Assembly: GCF_023100945.1 (NCBI RefSeq)
Contig: NZ_CP064689.1
Coordinates: 3,516,001 to 3,580,000 of the forward strand
From: Bradyrhizobium sp. 200
GTDB lineage: Bacteria; Pseudomonadota; Alphaproteobacteria; Rhizobiales; Xanthobacteraceae
Direction: 5' to 3'
Length of the DNA: 64,000 nucleotides
Part shown: positions 9,578-18,541 of the stretch, in pieces
Numbering within the stretch: position 1 is the first letter of the stretch
How the letters are laid out: every line of letters starts with the position of its first letter
Program-made: the position numbers and the translations under genes
The notes under the pieces: model-generated
Seen by the model: only the letters and a program-made list of their open reading frames with translations
The model's database searches: none
Told to the model about the DNA's origin: nothing

Positions 9578-9585
9578 GGTGAGAT

Positions 9586-9672
9586 CGTAGCCCGGATGGA
9601 ACGCAGCGCAATCCGGGATTCTCGCACGTGGCTTGACTGCCCCGGATTGCGCTGCGTTCCATCCGGGCTACG
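9586..9672. repeat. Perfect 32-bp inverted repeat (GTAGCCCGGATGG family)
   Basis: Arms at 9586-9617 and 9641-9672 are exact reverse complements over 32 bases, with a 23-base loop. The arm starts CGTAGCCCGGATGGAACGC. A related imperfect copy is at 44609-44694. It lies just after the cimA stop. It may act as a terminator, or be a member of a mobile palindromic repeat family. Confidence 0.85.
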
Positions 9673-9711
9673 CTTGGTTCGCAACGACGAGGAGAGAGCA
9701 GGGGCCATTCG

Positions 9712-10089
9712 ATGATCGACCACATCTCCGTCGGCGTCAGCGACCTCGAACGCTCCGCGCGGTTCTATGAAGCAACGCTTGCAGCCCTCGGCCTGTCGCG
9801 TCTGGTGACGCGCCCCGCCACCATCGGCTTCGGAAAAACCTACCCCGAATTCTGGATCAACCTTCGCGCCGGCATGGCGCCCGTGCCGCCCGAGAGCGGC
9901 ACGCACATCTGCCTTCGTGCCAAAACGACCGATGATGTCGACGCGTTTCACGCGGCGGCGCTGAAGTCCGGCGGCCGCTCCGACGGCACGCCGGGAATTC
10001 GACCGCATGATCGCGTCAAATATTACGCTGCCTTCGTCATCGATCCCGACGGCAACCGCATCGAGGCCGTGACGTTTCCCAGCGAGTGA
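9712..10089 (+). CDS. VOC (glyoxalase/bleomycin-resistance fold) family protein
   Basis: 125-residue single-module vicinal oxygen chelate protein. It opens MIDHISVGVSDLERSARFYE, with the typical first metal-ligand His and the SxxFYxxxL helix, and closes VKYYAAFVIDPDGNRIEAV, with the second-half DPDGNxIE motif. Such proteins handle small electrophiles, antibiotics or dioxygenase substrates; the substrate cannot be told here. It stands alone, ending three bases before the convergent LOG-family gene. Confidence 0.85.
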   Translation: MIDHISVGVSDLERSARFYEATLAALGLSRLVTRPATIGFGKTYPEFWINLRAGMAPVPPESGTHICLRAKTTDDVDAFHAAALKSGGRSDGTPGIRPHDRVKYYAAFVIDPDGNRIEAVTFPSE

Positions 10090-10092
10090 AAC

Positions 10093-10698
10093 CTAAAGCT
10101 TCCGCGCCAGTTCCGGCGCCATTTCCTTGCTGCCTTCGGGCGCGCTGGCGGCGGCGGCGCGCAGGCGCGGCACGATGTCCTCGACTCGTTCAGCCTTGAG
10201 AATGTCGATATCCAGCGACGGGCGGATGAATTGGGTTTCGCGCATATGCGCCAAAAGCGCAATCAGCGGTTCCCAGAAGCCGTCGATGTTGGCGAGCAGA
10301 ACCGGCTTGGAGTGACGGCCGAGTTGCTGCCAGGTCATCTGCTCGACCAGTTCCTCCAGCGTGCCGACGCCGCCAGGCAGGGCGACGAACGCATCGGAAT
10401 GTTCGAACATCAGCCGCTTGCGCTCGTGCATGTCGGGCGTGACGATCATTTCCTGAACGCGCGTCAGCATATTTTCGCGGGATCGCAAAAAATCCGGAAT
10501 GATCCCGGTGACCAGGCCGCCGTGATCCAGCGTGGATTTGGCGACCGCCCCCATCAGCCCGACCGATCCGCCGCCATAGACGAGCCGGATATTGTTCTCG
10601 GCAAAAGCTTTTCCCAGGGCGAGGGCAGCTTCGACAAAGCGGGGGCTGGAGCCGGCGCCGGAGCCGCAATAGACACAGACAGTTTTGATTTGATCCAT
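10093..10698 (-). CDS. LOG family protein (TIGR00730; nucleoside 5'-monophosphate phosphoribohydrolase)
   Basis: Rossmann-fold protein of the LOG/lysine-decarboxylase-like family. Characterised members release the base from (cytokinin) nucleoside 5'-monophosphates. From the ATG at 10698 (MDQIKTVCVYCGS) the protein has 201 residues, with the signature PGGVGTLEE at 108-116, the preceding HERKRLMFEHSDAFVAL, and the N-terminal VYCGSG phosphate loop. TTG (10722) and ATG (10707) starts are also possible. In plant-associated bacteria this family can make active cytokinin, but that role is not shown here. Transcribed divergently from the ABC exporter. Confidence 0.88.
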   Translation of the reverse strand: MDQIKTVCVYCGSGAGSSPRFVEAALALGKAFAENNIRLVYGGGSVGLMGAVAKSTLDHGGLVTGIIPDFLRSRENMLTRVQEMIVTPDMHERKRLMFEHSDAFVALPGGVGTLEELVEQMTWQQLGRHSKPVLLANIDGFWEPLIALLAHMRETQFIRPSLDIDILKAERVEDIVPRLRAAAASAPEGSKEMAPELARKL

Positions 10699-10910
10699 AG
10701 AGACCATGTGGCACTGCACCAAGAAAAGCTCAAGTCTGACTCACTTCGCTGATGCAGCAGAAATAGGCCCGAAATCAAACCAAACGGGGGAAAGATTTAT
10801 CTTTCAAGGCTGTACGGGAGAGGTAAACGCTCTATATGACGACCATATGCAGATTACCGAAAATTCCCTGAAGGCGGCCGGTGCGCCAGCTTGCTCTGGG
10901 CGCGACACCA

Positions 10911-12926
10911 ATGGCTGACGCTGATTCGCACCCGCACGCCGATGCCGCCACGCCTGCCGGCGCTTCTCCTGAAAAGGCGACCCTGATCGGGACGCTGGTG
11001 CATCTGTGGCCCTATATCTGGCCCGGCGACCGCGCCGACCTGAAGATGCGCGTGGTCTGGTCGATGGTGCTGTTGCTGGCCGCAAAGCTTGCGACGCTGA
11101 CGGTGCCGTTCACCTTCAAATGGGCGATCGATGCGCTCAACGGCATGGGCTCCGCGCCGGTCGAAGCGTCGAACTGGATGCTGTGGCTGATCGCTTCGCC
11201 ACTCCTGATGACCGCCAGCTACGGCACAGTGCGTGTCTTGATGGCGGTGCTGACGCAGTGGCGCGACGGCATCTTTGCCCGCGTCGCCATGCATGCGGTG
11301 CGCAAGCTTGCCTACATCACCTTCGTTCACATGCACGAGCTGTCGCTGCGCTTCCACCTGGAGCGCAAGACCGGCGGCCTGACGCGCGTGCTGGAGCGCG
11401 GCCGCACCGGCATCGAGGTGATCGTGCGAATGGTGATCCTGCAGTTGATCCCGACCATCGTCGAGGTGTCGTTGCTGATGGCGGTGCTGCTGTGGCAGTT
11501 CGACTGGCGCTACGTGCTGGTCACCGCGATCACCGTCGTGATCTACATGTACTACACTTACCTCGCGACGGAATGGCGGATCGAAATCCGCCGCCAGATG
11601 AACGATTCCGATACCGAGGCGAACACCAAGGCGATCGACTCGCTGCTCAACTACGAGACGGTGAAATATTTCAGCGCGGAGCGGCGCGAAGCCGACCGTT
11701 ACGACCGTTCGATGGAACGCTACGAGCACAACAGCGTCAAGACCTATACGTCGCTGGCGGTGCTCAACACCGGACAGGCGATCATCTTCACTTTCGGCCT
11801 CACCGCGACCATGCTGATGTGCGCGCTCGGCGTCCGCAACGGCACCAATACGGTCGGTGATTTCGTCATGGTCAATGCCATGATGATCCAGCTCTACCAG
11901 CCGCTGAATTTCATGGGCATGGTCTATCGCGAGATCAAGCAGGCGATCATCGACATCGAGAAGATGTTCAACGTGCTGCAGCGTAATCCCGAGATCAAGG
12001 ATATCCCGGGCGCTGCGCCGCTGGTCGTCAACTCCGGCAATGTGCGCTTCGACGATGTGCGCTTTGCCTATGATCCGGAGCGGCCGATCCTCAAGGGCCT
12101 CAGCTTCGAAGTTCCGGCCGGCAAGACGGTGGCGATCGTCGGTCCCTCCGGCGCCGGCAAGTCGACGATCTCGCGGCTGCTGTTTCGCCTCTACGATGTC
12201 TCCGCAGGCAAGATCATGATCGACGGCCAAGACATCAGGAACGTCACGCAGGCGAGCCTGCGCGCCTTGATCGGCATGGTGCCGCAGGATACCGTGCTGT
12301 TCAACGACACCATCCGCTACAACATCCGCTACGGCCGCTGGGACGCCGGCGATGCCGAGGTGGAGCAGGCGGCGCAACTGGCGCAGATCGACAGCTTCAT
12401 CCGGAACTCGCCCAAGGGATACGAAACCCAGGTTGGCGAGCGCGGCTTGAAACTGTCCGGCGGCGAGAAGCAGCGCGTGGCGATTGCGCGCACCGTGCTG
12501 AAGGCGCCGCCGATCCTCGTGCTGGATGAGGCGACCTCGGCGCTCGACAGCCACACCGAGCACGAAATCCAGGAAGCGCTGGAGCGCGTCTCGCGTGGCC
12601 GCACTTCGCTCGTGATCGCGCACCGGCTGTCGACCATCGTCGGCGCCGATGAAATTATCGTGCTGGATCAGGGACGCATCGCCGAGCGCGGCACCCATGC
12701 CGGGCTTTTGGCGGCTGGCGGGCTCTATGCCAGCATGTGGAACAGGCAGCGCGAAGCCGAGGAGGCGCGGGAGAAGCTCGCCCAGATCGACGAGGACAAC
12801 GAGGCGCCGAACCGCGTCCCGCCGCCGGTCGATGATCCGCTCAATGATCCGTCCAGGGACCAGCTCAAAGACCCCTTGTCCAAAGATCGCTTGTCCAAAG
12901 ATCCCTTGGCAACCGCCGCGGAATAA
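10911..12926 (+). CDS. Atm1/HMT1-type ABC exporter, fused permease and ATPase
   Basis: Half-size ABC exporter, about 671 residues, probably a homodimer in the inner membrane. The N-terminal part has six transmembrane segments (about residues 35-320) with NDSDTEANTKAIDSLLNYE and VKYFSAE, typical of the mitochondrial Atm1 / heavy-metal tolerance group that exports glutathione-linked compounds. The ATPase domain has Walker A GPSGAGKST, signature LSGGEKQR and Walker B ILVLDEATSALD. The ATG at 10911 (MADADSHPHAD) is preferred to an upstream GTG at 10881. The C-terminal tail has a 15-bp in-frame duplication encoding LSKD repeats. psd follows after 55 bases. Confidence 0.9.
   Translation: MADADSHPHADAATPAGASPEKATLIGTLVHLWPYIWPGDRADLKMRVVWSMVLLLAAKLATLTVPFTFKWAIDALNGMGSAPVEASNWMLWLIASPLLMTASYGTVRVLMAVLTQWRDGIFARVAMHAVRKLAYITFVHMHELSLRFHLERKTGGLTRVLERGRTGIEVIVRMVILQLIPTIVEVSLLMAVLLWQFDWRYVLVTAITVVIYMYYTYLATEWRIEIRRQMNDSDTEANTKAIDSLLNYETVKYFSAERREADRYDRSMERYEHNSVKTYTSLAVLNTGQAIIFTFGLTATMLMCALGVRNGTNTVGDFVMVNAMMIQLYQPLNFMGMVYREIKQAIIDIEKMFNVLQRNPEIKDIPGAAPLVVNSGNVRFDDVRFAYDPERPILKGLSFEVPAGKTVAIVGPSGAGKSTISRLLFRLYDVSAGKIMIDGQDIRNVTQASLRALIGMVPQDTVLFNDTIRYNIRYGRWDAGDAEVEQAAQLAQIDSFIRNSPKGYETQVGERGLKLSGGEKQRVAIARTVLKAPPILVLDEATSALDSHTEHEIQEALERVSRGRTSLVIAHRLSTIVGADEIIVLDQGRIAERGTHAGLLAAGGLYASMWNRQREAEEAREKLAQIDEDNEAPNRVPPPVDDPLNDPSRDQLKDPLSKDRLSKDPLATAAE
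12876..12905 (+). repeat. 15-bp in-frame tandem duplication in the exporter C-terminus
   Basis: Two consecutive 15-base units, TTGTCCAAAGATCGC and TTGTCCAAAGATCCC, encode LSKDR and LSKDP in the hydrophilic tail after the ATPase domain. Upstream DPLNDPSRDQLKDP looks like older, diverged units. Confidence 0.8.
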
Positions 12927-12981
12927 TCCAAATACGGCGCTACTTCCGAACGGGAAGCCGGCCAGATAACAGTGAGCCTCG

Positions 12982-13680
12982 ATGTCGATTGCGAACTCCA
13001 TCCGCGCGCAGATCCCGCCGATCCATCCCGAGGGCTATCCCTTCATCGGCGGCTTTGCGCTGGTCAGCCTGATCCTGTTCTGGATCTGGACGCCGCTCGG
13101 CTGGATCGGCACGCTTTTGACCGTCTGGTGCGCGCTGTTCTTCCGCGATCCCGTTCGCGTCACGCCGGTGCGCGACGGCATCGTGGTGTCGCCGGCCGAC
13201 GGCCGCGTCTCGATGATCGCGCAGGTGCTGCCGCCGGCCGAACTCGGTCTCGGCGACCGGCCGCTGCCGCGCATCTCGGTCTTCATGAGCGTGTTCAACT
13301 GCCATGTGAACCGCAGCCCGGTGGCGGGCCGCATCGACCGCATCGCCTACCGGCCCGGCACGTTCATCAACGCCGAACTCGACAAGGCCAGCGAAGACAA
13401 TGAGCGCAATTCGCTTGTGATATCGACCACGAACGGACGGATCGGCGTGGTCCAGATCGCCGGCCTGGTGGCGCGGCGGATTGTCTCATTCGTGCGGGAA
13501 GGCCAGTCGATCGGCGCCGGCGAGCGGTTCGGTCTGATCCGCTTCGGCTCGCGTCTGGACGTCTATCTGCCCGAAGGCACGAAATCGCTGGTTTCCGAGG
13601 GCCAGACCGCGGTGGCCGGTGAGACGATTTTGGCCGATTTCGGGTCGAGCGAGCACGGCCGGACGTTTCGGGCTGATTAA
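12982..13680 (+). CDS. psd: Phosphatidylserine decarboxylase proenzyme
   Basis: Makes phosphatidylethanolamine by decarboxylating phosphatidylserine at the inner membrane. The 232-residue protein is the short PSD-A type. Hydrophobic anchors lie at about 21-54, and SPADGRV (Asp73) and FNCHVNRSP (His108) match the proposed protease triad. The self-cleavage site is GS in RFGSRLDV, residues 189-190, which would give a small alpha subunit with an N-terminal pyruvoyl group at Ser190. pssA lies 88 bases downstream, so both enzymes of the PE branch are together. Confidence 0.94.
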   Translation: MSIANSIRAQIPPIHPEGYPFIGGFALVSLILFWIWTPLGWIGTLLTVWCALFFRDPVRVTPVRDGIVVSPADGRVSMIAQVLPPAELGLGDRPLPRISVFMSVFNCHVNRSPVAGRIDRIAYRPGTFINAELDKASEDNERNSLVISTTNGRIGVVQIAGLVARRIVSFVREGQSIGAGERFGLIRFGSRLDVYLPEGTKSLVSEGQTAVAGETILADFGSSEHGRTFRAD

Positions 13681-13731
13681 CCACCCTTGGCAACCTACCT
13701 TTGCCGCCTAAAGGGGTAGCCGCCGCCAATG

Positions 13732-13760
13732 GTGAACGGGTCCCGCGCTTGCTATATAAT
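13732..13760 (+). promoter_or_regulatory. Possible promoter -10 element just upstream of pssA
   Basis: TATAAT at 13755-13760 is an exact -10 consensus, unusual in this GC-rich DNA. The ATG follows eight bases later, so a transcript from here would be almost leaderless. The -35 region (about 13732) is weak. It could be chance. Confidence 0.2.
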
Positions 13761-13768
13761 GGCAAGCC

Positions 13769-14653
13769 ATGCTGACCCCCGATCCCAAATACCCTGAACT
13801 GCGCCGCCGCCGGTTTCGCCCGATCCCGGTGCGGATGCTGGTGCCCAACGTCATCACCTTGCTCGCGATCTGCGCCGGGCTGACGGCGATCCGCCTGTCG
13901 ATCGAAGGACGGATGGAGCTTGCGGTCGCCGCCATCGTGTTCGCGGCCGTGCTGGACGGGGTCGACGGCCGCGTTGCGCGCATGATCAAGGGCCAGTCGA
14001 AATTCGGCGCCGAACTCGACAGCCTTGCGGATTTCGTCAATTTCGGTGTTGCGCCCGGCCTGATGCTGTACTTCTGGCAGCTCCAGGAACTGAACAATGG
14101 CGGCTGGATCGCAGCCATGGTGTTTGCGATCGCGGGCGGCCTGCGGCTGGCGCGCTTCAATGCCTCAATCGACGATCCGAACAAGCCTGCCTTTGCGGCG
14201 AATTACTTCACCGGCGTGCCGGCGCCGGCCGGCGCCATCCTTGCGATGCTGCCGTTCTATCTGGCGTTTCTGGGCGTCTCGAAGCCGCCGGCCATGCTGA
14301 CCGCGGGCTATACGCTTCTCATCGCGTTCCTGATGGTGTCGCGCCTGCCGGTATTTTCCGGCAAGACGGTGCGAATGCGCGTGCCGCCGGAAATGGTGCT
14401 GCCGGTTTTCGTCTCCGTGGTGTTCTTCGTGGCACTGCTGATCGGCTATCCCTGGCACATCCTGTCGATCGGCTCGGTGCTGTACCTCGCGAGCCTGCCC
14501 TGGGGGTGGAAAACCTATCGCGACCACGAGCGTAACGCCGCCTTGGCGCAGCCGCCGGCAACGGCTGAAGGCGCCGCGCAGTCGACTCCGGCGGCAACGT
14601 TTTCGCCCGCCCCTGATGATGCCGAGGACGAGCGGCCGGCGCGGCTGAACTGA
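13769..14653 (+). CDS. pssA: CDP-diacylglycerol--serine O-phosphatidyltransferase
   Basis: Makes phosphatidylserine from CDP-diacylglycerol and serine in the inner membrane, feeding Psd. The 294-residue protein carries the CDP-alcohol phosphotransferase signature with all its acidic residues: Asp66-Gly67, Ala70-Arg71, Gly80, Asp84 and Asp88. About six to eight hydrophobic segments extend to residue 250. A Pro/Ala/acidic tail (about 260-294) ends in DDAEDERPARLN. Length and motif place it in the membrane-bound subclass II enzymes used with Psd in rhizobia. Confidence 0.94.
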   Translation: MLTPDPKYPELRRRRFRPIPVRMLVPNVITLLAICAGLTAIRLSIEGRMELAVAAIVFAAVLDGVDGRVARMIKGQSKFGAELDSLADFVNFGVAPGLMLYFWQLQELNNGGWIAAMVFAIAGGLRLARFNASIDDPNKPAFAANYFTGVPAPAGAILAMLPFYLAFLGVSKPPAMLTAGYTLLIAFLMVSRLPVFSGKTVRMRVPPEMVLPVFVSVVFFVALLIGYPWHILSIGSVLYLASLPWGWKTYRDHERNAALAQPPATAEGAAQSTPAATFSPAPDDAEDERPARLN

Positions 14654-14813
14654 GCGCTTCGCGCCACTTCCGATATAGCTGCCATGAGCCGCTGCCGAGT
14701 TGGGTTCGACGCCAATCTCGGCTATACGGCATGTTGACGCGCGGCTTTCAAAAACAGCCGGCCCCAAGTCTGATTAGCCCGCCTAATCACAAGAACAATC
14801 AGGAGAGAACGCC

Positions 14814-15533
14814 GTGAACAAAGCCGTTACCGCCCCGCTGCCTGCTTCCGTCCTCGAAGCGCTGGCGCGCTATGACACCCCGACGATCTGCAATGCGATG
14901 GAAATCGTCGCGCCCGAGCGCCGCCTGATCGGCTACACCACCAAGCCGCTGGTCTGCCCGTTCCCCGATTTGCCGCCGATGGTGGGTTATGCCCGCACGG
15001 TGACGATCCGCTCGGTGCTCAAATCCACCCTTCCGGCCGATGAGCAGTCGAAGCGCCGCATCGCCTATTACGAATATGTCGGCACCGGTTTTGGCCCGCG
15101 CATCACCGTGATCCAGGATATCGATGGTGCCGATGCCGGCTACGGCGCGTTCTGGGGCGAGGTGCAGAGCAACGTGCACAAGGCGCTCGGCTGTCTCGGC
15201 GTCATCACCGATGGCTCGATCCGCGACATCCCGCAATGGGCGCCGGGCTTTCAGGCGCTGGCCGGTTCGGTCGGACCGTCGCATGCCTGGGTCCATGCGG
15301 AAGCCTGGGGCGGCGAAGTGCGCGTCGCCGGCATGACGGTGCATTCCGACGACCTGATCCACGCCGACCAGCACGGCGCCATCGTGATCCCGGTCGATAT
15401 TGCGGCGAAGATTCCGGAAGCCGCCGAACTCTGCGGCAGGCGCGAGACGCCGATCCTGGAGATCGCCCGCAGCCCGGACTTCACGCTGGAAAAGCTGAAA
15501 GAGGCGCTGAAGCGTTCATCCGAGATCCACTGA
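14814..15533 (+). CDS. RraA family protein, probable HMG/oxaloacetate-type aldolase
   Basis: 239-residue RraA-fold protein. Family members include divalent-metal 4-hydroxy-4-methyl-2-oxoglutarate aldolases and oxaloacetate decarboxylases. The signature GVITDGSIRDI at about 129-139 holds the Asp/Arg/Asp residues used for substrate and metal in the aldolases, so it is more likely an enzyme than an RNase E inhibitor. A TctC-type binding protein follows after 55 bases on the same strand, which suggests uptake and breakdown of a carboxylate. The substrate is not determined. Confidence 0.82.
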   Translation: MNKAVTAPLPASVLEALARYDTPTICNAMEIVAPERRLIGYTTKPLVCPFPDLPPMVGYARTVTIRSVLKSTLPADEQSKRRIAYYEYVGTGFGPRITVIQDIDGADAGYGAFWGEVQSNVHKALGCLGVITDGSIRDIPQWAPGFQALAGSVGPSHAWVHAEAWGGEVRVAGMTVHSDDLIHADQHGAIVIPVDIAAKIPEAAELCGRRETPILEIARSPDFTLEKLKEALKRSSEIH

Positions 15534-15588
15534 CGACAATAAGCCACCGGCAAAAAGCCGGGGTCATCAACAGACGAGGGGGAACGTC

Positions 15589-16557
15589 ATGAGAGCCTTG
15601 TGGGCGGCGCTGTCACTGCTTGTCATTGCCGGCGTCCCGGACGCAAATGCGCAGAGCTATCCGTCGCGCCCCATCACGTTGGTCGTGCCGTTCCCGCCGG
15701 GCGGATCGACCGATGCCGCCGCCCGCATCATGGCCGAGCGGATGCGTACAACGCTCGGGCAGTCCGTCGTGATCGAAAATGTCGGCGGCGCCGGCGGCAG
15801 CATCGGTGTCGGGCGTGTCGCCCGCGCCGCGCCTGACGGTTACACCTTCGACATCGGCCAGTGGGACACCCACGTCGGCAGCATCATCTACAAGCTCGAC
15901 TACGACCTCGAAAAAGATTTTGAGCCGATCGCGCTCGTTTCAAACAATCCCCAGCTCATGGTCGCGAAGAACGACCTGCCGGCGAAAACGCTCGCCGAAC
16001 TGGTCGCCTGGATGAAGGAAAATCCCGGCAAGATCAATTTCGTCAACCAGAACGCGGCGGCGAACGTCACCGGCGTGTTGTTCGAGAACCTGACCAGGCA
16101 GAAGGTGCAGTTCATTCCCTATCGCGGCGCCGGTCCCGCGATGACCGATCTGATCTCCGGCACGGTGGATCTGCTGGTGGTGCAGGGCGCGGTGGCGCTG
16201 CCGCAGATCCGCGCCGGCAAGATCAAGGCGCTCGCCAATCTCTCGGCCACGCGCTCGGCCTCGATGCCTGACATTCCGACCGCGGACGAGACCGGCGTGC
16301 CCGGCCTCTATATGTCCGGCTGGTTCGGCTTCTGGGCGCCAAAGGGCACGCCGAAGGATGTCATCGCAAAACTCAACGCCGCGACGGTGGAGGCGCTGGC
16401 CGACCCGGCGATCCAGAAGCGGTTTACCGAACTGGGCCTCGACGTCGCGCCGCGCGCGCAACAGACGCCGGAAGGACTGGCCGCCTTCCAGAAGGCGGAG
16501 ATCGAGAAATGGTGGCCGATCATCAAGGCCGCCGGCATCGGCGTGCAGGCGCAGTAA
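15589..16557 (+). CDS. Tripartite tricarboxylate transporter substrate-binding protein (Bug/TctC family)
   Basis: 322-residue periplasmic binding protein. A signal peptide (MRALWAALSLLVIAGVPDANA) is followed by YPSRPITLVVPFPPGGSTDAAARI, the hallmark start of Bug proteins, then YRGAGPAMTDLISGTVD and a late GWFGFWAPKGTPKDVI. Members bind small carboxylates. No TctA/TctB membrane gene is adjacent, as is usual for orphan Bug proteins. It is probably cotranscribed with the upstream RraA-family aldolase gene. Confidence 0.88.
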   Translation: MRALWAALSLLVIAGVPDANAQSYPSRPITLVVPFPPGGSTDAAARIMAERMRTTLGQSVVIENVGGAGGSIGVGRVARAAPDGYTFDIGQWDTHVGSIIYKLDYDLEKDFEPIALVSNNPQLMVAKNDLPAKTLAELVAWMKENPGKINFVNQNAAANVTGVLFENLTRQKVQFIPYRGAGPAMTDLISGTVDLLVVQGAVALPQIRAGKIKALANLSATRSASMPDIPTADETGVPGLYMSGWFGFWAPKGTPKDVIAKLNAATVEALADPAIQKRFTELGLDVAPRAQQTPEGLAAFQKAEIEKWWPIIKAAGIGVQAQ

Positions 16558-16748
16558 GCGCCGACCTCTATGGTTAGCGAATCCTTGAGATCGCGCGGGT
16601 TGCGGGCCCGCAATTCTACGACCGCGCTTTAGGTTTAACCTTTACGCCTCTTTAATGGCGCAGTCGTAGGGTGCGTCGTGCGCAGCTCCGAACGAGCCGC
16701 GCGGCCGGTCAGGATGGCCGGTAATTCGCGTATGCGTCGGAGTTCAGA

Positions 16749-17522
16749 ATGGATATCACCACGCTCGTTGGTCTGGTCGTCGGCATCATCGTACTTTCGA
16801 CGTTGATCTTGATGGGCGGTGATTTCCGGATGTTCTATGACATCCACGCCGTCATCATCATCTTCGGCGGTTCGTTCGCGGCGACCCTGATCCGTTTTCC
16901 ACTCAGCGCGATCCTGCACGGCATGCCGCTGGGCGCGAAATTCGCCTTCACCATGAGCCGGCTCTCGGCGCGCGATCTGGTCGATGAACTGGCGCGCATC
17001 GCCGAAATCGCCCGCAAGCAGGGCCCGGTCGGGCTGGAAAAGGTCGAGACCGATGAGCCGTTTCTCGCCAAGGGCATCCGCTACGTCGCCGATGGTTACG
17101 ATCTCGAATTCATCCGCGACAACATGGAGCGCGATCGCGACAACTTCCTGATGCACTTGAACGAGGGTTCGAAGATCTATCGCGCGATCGGCGACTGCGC
17201 GCCGGCGTTCGGCATGATCGGCACGCTGCTCGGCATGGTGCAGATGTTCTCGAACATGTCGGATCCTTCGAAACTCGGACCCTTTATGGCCGTGGCCTTG
17301 CTGGCGACGCTTTACGGTGCGTTGGTGGCGAACCTGATCTGCCTGCCGATTGCCGACAAGCTGCACGGCAAGCTGATCGACGAGGAAACCAATCGCACGC
17401 TGATCATCGACGGCATCCTGATGATCCGCGATTCCAAGAGCCCGGCGCTGGTGCGTGAAATGCTGCTGGCCTACCTGCCCGAAAAGCATCGCCACGAAGA
17501 AGGCGAGTTGGTCCCGGCCTGA
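16749..17522 (+). CDS. motA: Flagellar motor stator protein, MotA/PomA type
   Basis: Stator subunit that, with MotB, conducts ions to turn the flagellum. The 257-residue length and sequence (MDITTLVGLVVGIIVLS, the cytoplasmic loop LIEKVETDE-like stretch about 95-150, then APAFGMIGTLLGMVQMF and LLATLYGALVANLICLPIA) match the short PomA-like branch with four transmembrane segments. motB follows after 33 bases. No other flagellar gene is in the window. A TolQ/ExbB role is less likely given the MotB partner. Confidence 0.88.
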   Translation: MDITTLVGLVVGIIVLSTLILMGGDFRMFYDIHAVIIIFGGSFAATLIRFPLSAILHGMPLGAKFAFTMSRLSARDLVDELARIAEIARKQGPVGLEKVETDEPFLAKGIRYVADGYDLEFIRDNMERDRDNFLMHLNEGSKIYRAIGDCAPAFGMIGTLLGMVQMFSNMSDPSKLGPFMAVALLATLYGALVANLICLPIADKLHGKLIDEETNRTLIIDGILMIRDSKSPALVREMLLAYLPEKHRHEEGELVPA

Positions 17523-17555
17523 TCGGCAGGCGGCATTCAGGCGCGGACACAAAGC

Positions 17556-18383
17556 ATGGCCAAGAAAAAACGCGAAGAGGCACATGGCGGTCACGGCTGG
17601 TTCGTGACGTTCGCCGACCTGATGGCGCTGTTGCTCTCGTTCTTCGTGATGCTGGTCGCGTTTTCCACGCAGGATTCGGCCAAGTTGAAGATCGTCGCGG
17701 GTTCGATGCGCGATGCGTTCGGCGTGCAGACCGAATCCCGATATTCGGGCATCGTCGAAGCCGACGGCCTGCCGACGCGGCCGAAGCTGAAGAATGTCGA
17801 GCATATCGCGGCCGAGGATGCCTCCAACACGCCGACACCCGACGATAAGGACCGTCAGCGCGAATCGGGCGCCCGTCTGAAGGTCGATCGCGAATTTGCG
17901 CTGGCCTCGGCTTCATTGCGCCAGGCGCTGCAGGACATGCCTGAATTGACCGAAATGTCCAAGCACATCATGTTCGAGGAGACCAAAGAGGGCCTCAATC
18001 TCGAAATCGTCGACCAGGATGGCCGCTCGATGTTCGCCGACGGCTCCAAGGTCCCGTACGACCGTACCCGCCGCTTGATTCAGAAACTGGCCGTGCCGTT
18101 GAAGGCGACGCCGCTTCGGATCAACATTGTCGGCCACACCTCTGCCGGCTTCGTACCGGCGCGCAGCGATTACAGCGCGTTCGATCTGTCGGCGGACCGC
18201 GCCAACGCCGTTCGCCAGATACTCGAACGCGAGGGACTTCCGTCGTCACACATCTTCGCTGTCGGCGGCAGGGCCGACAGCCAGCCATTGTTTCCGGACG
18301 ATCCGACATTGCCGGCGAACCGTCGCGTCACCATCACATTGATGCGCGAAAATCCACCGCTTCCGCCCAACCTGAAGCCGTAA
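17556..18383 (+). CDS. motB: Flagellar motor protein MotB / OmpA family
   Basis: 275-residue stator partner of MotA. One N-terminal membrane segment (FADLMALLLSFFVMLVAF) contains the ion-binding Asp21. A linker leads to a C-terminal OmpA-like peptidoglycan-binding domain (about 135-265) with INIVGHTSAG, FDLSADRANAVRQIL and ANRRVTITLM. The N-terminus MAKKKREEAHGGHGW is the usual short cytoplasmic tail. It directly follows motA, consistent with a two-gene operon. Confidence 0.9.
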   Translation: MAKKKREEAHGGHGWFVTFADLMALLLSFFVMLVAFSTQDSAKLKIVAGSMRDAFGVQTESRYSGIVEADGLPTRPKLKNVEHIAAEDASNTPTPDDKDRQRESGARLKVDREFALASASLRQALQDMPELTEMSKHIMFEETKEGLNLEIVDQDGRSMFADGSKVPYDRTRRLIQKLAVPLKATPLRINIVGHTSAGFVPARSDYSAFDLSADRANAVRQILEREGLPSSHIFAVGGRADSQPLFPDDPTLPANRRVTITLMRENPPLPPNLKP

Positions 18384-18541
18384 GACGGCGGAACTACCAT
18401 AATACCGCTCCGCTATTTCGATCTGCTTTGCGTAAGCTCCGCATCGCATGCGGTGCTATGCTTGTCCGAGATTGACAGGCAGCGCGGAAGCGTCGATAGC
18501 CGCCCGGATCAATTCAACGACGAGAACGTTCCTCTTCCATC

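Noticed and set aside
10854..13001. 715-residue minus-strand ORF opposite the ABC exporter
   Set aside because: Composition is His/Asp/Arg-rich and nonsensical; the plus strand has Walker and signature motifs.
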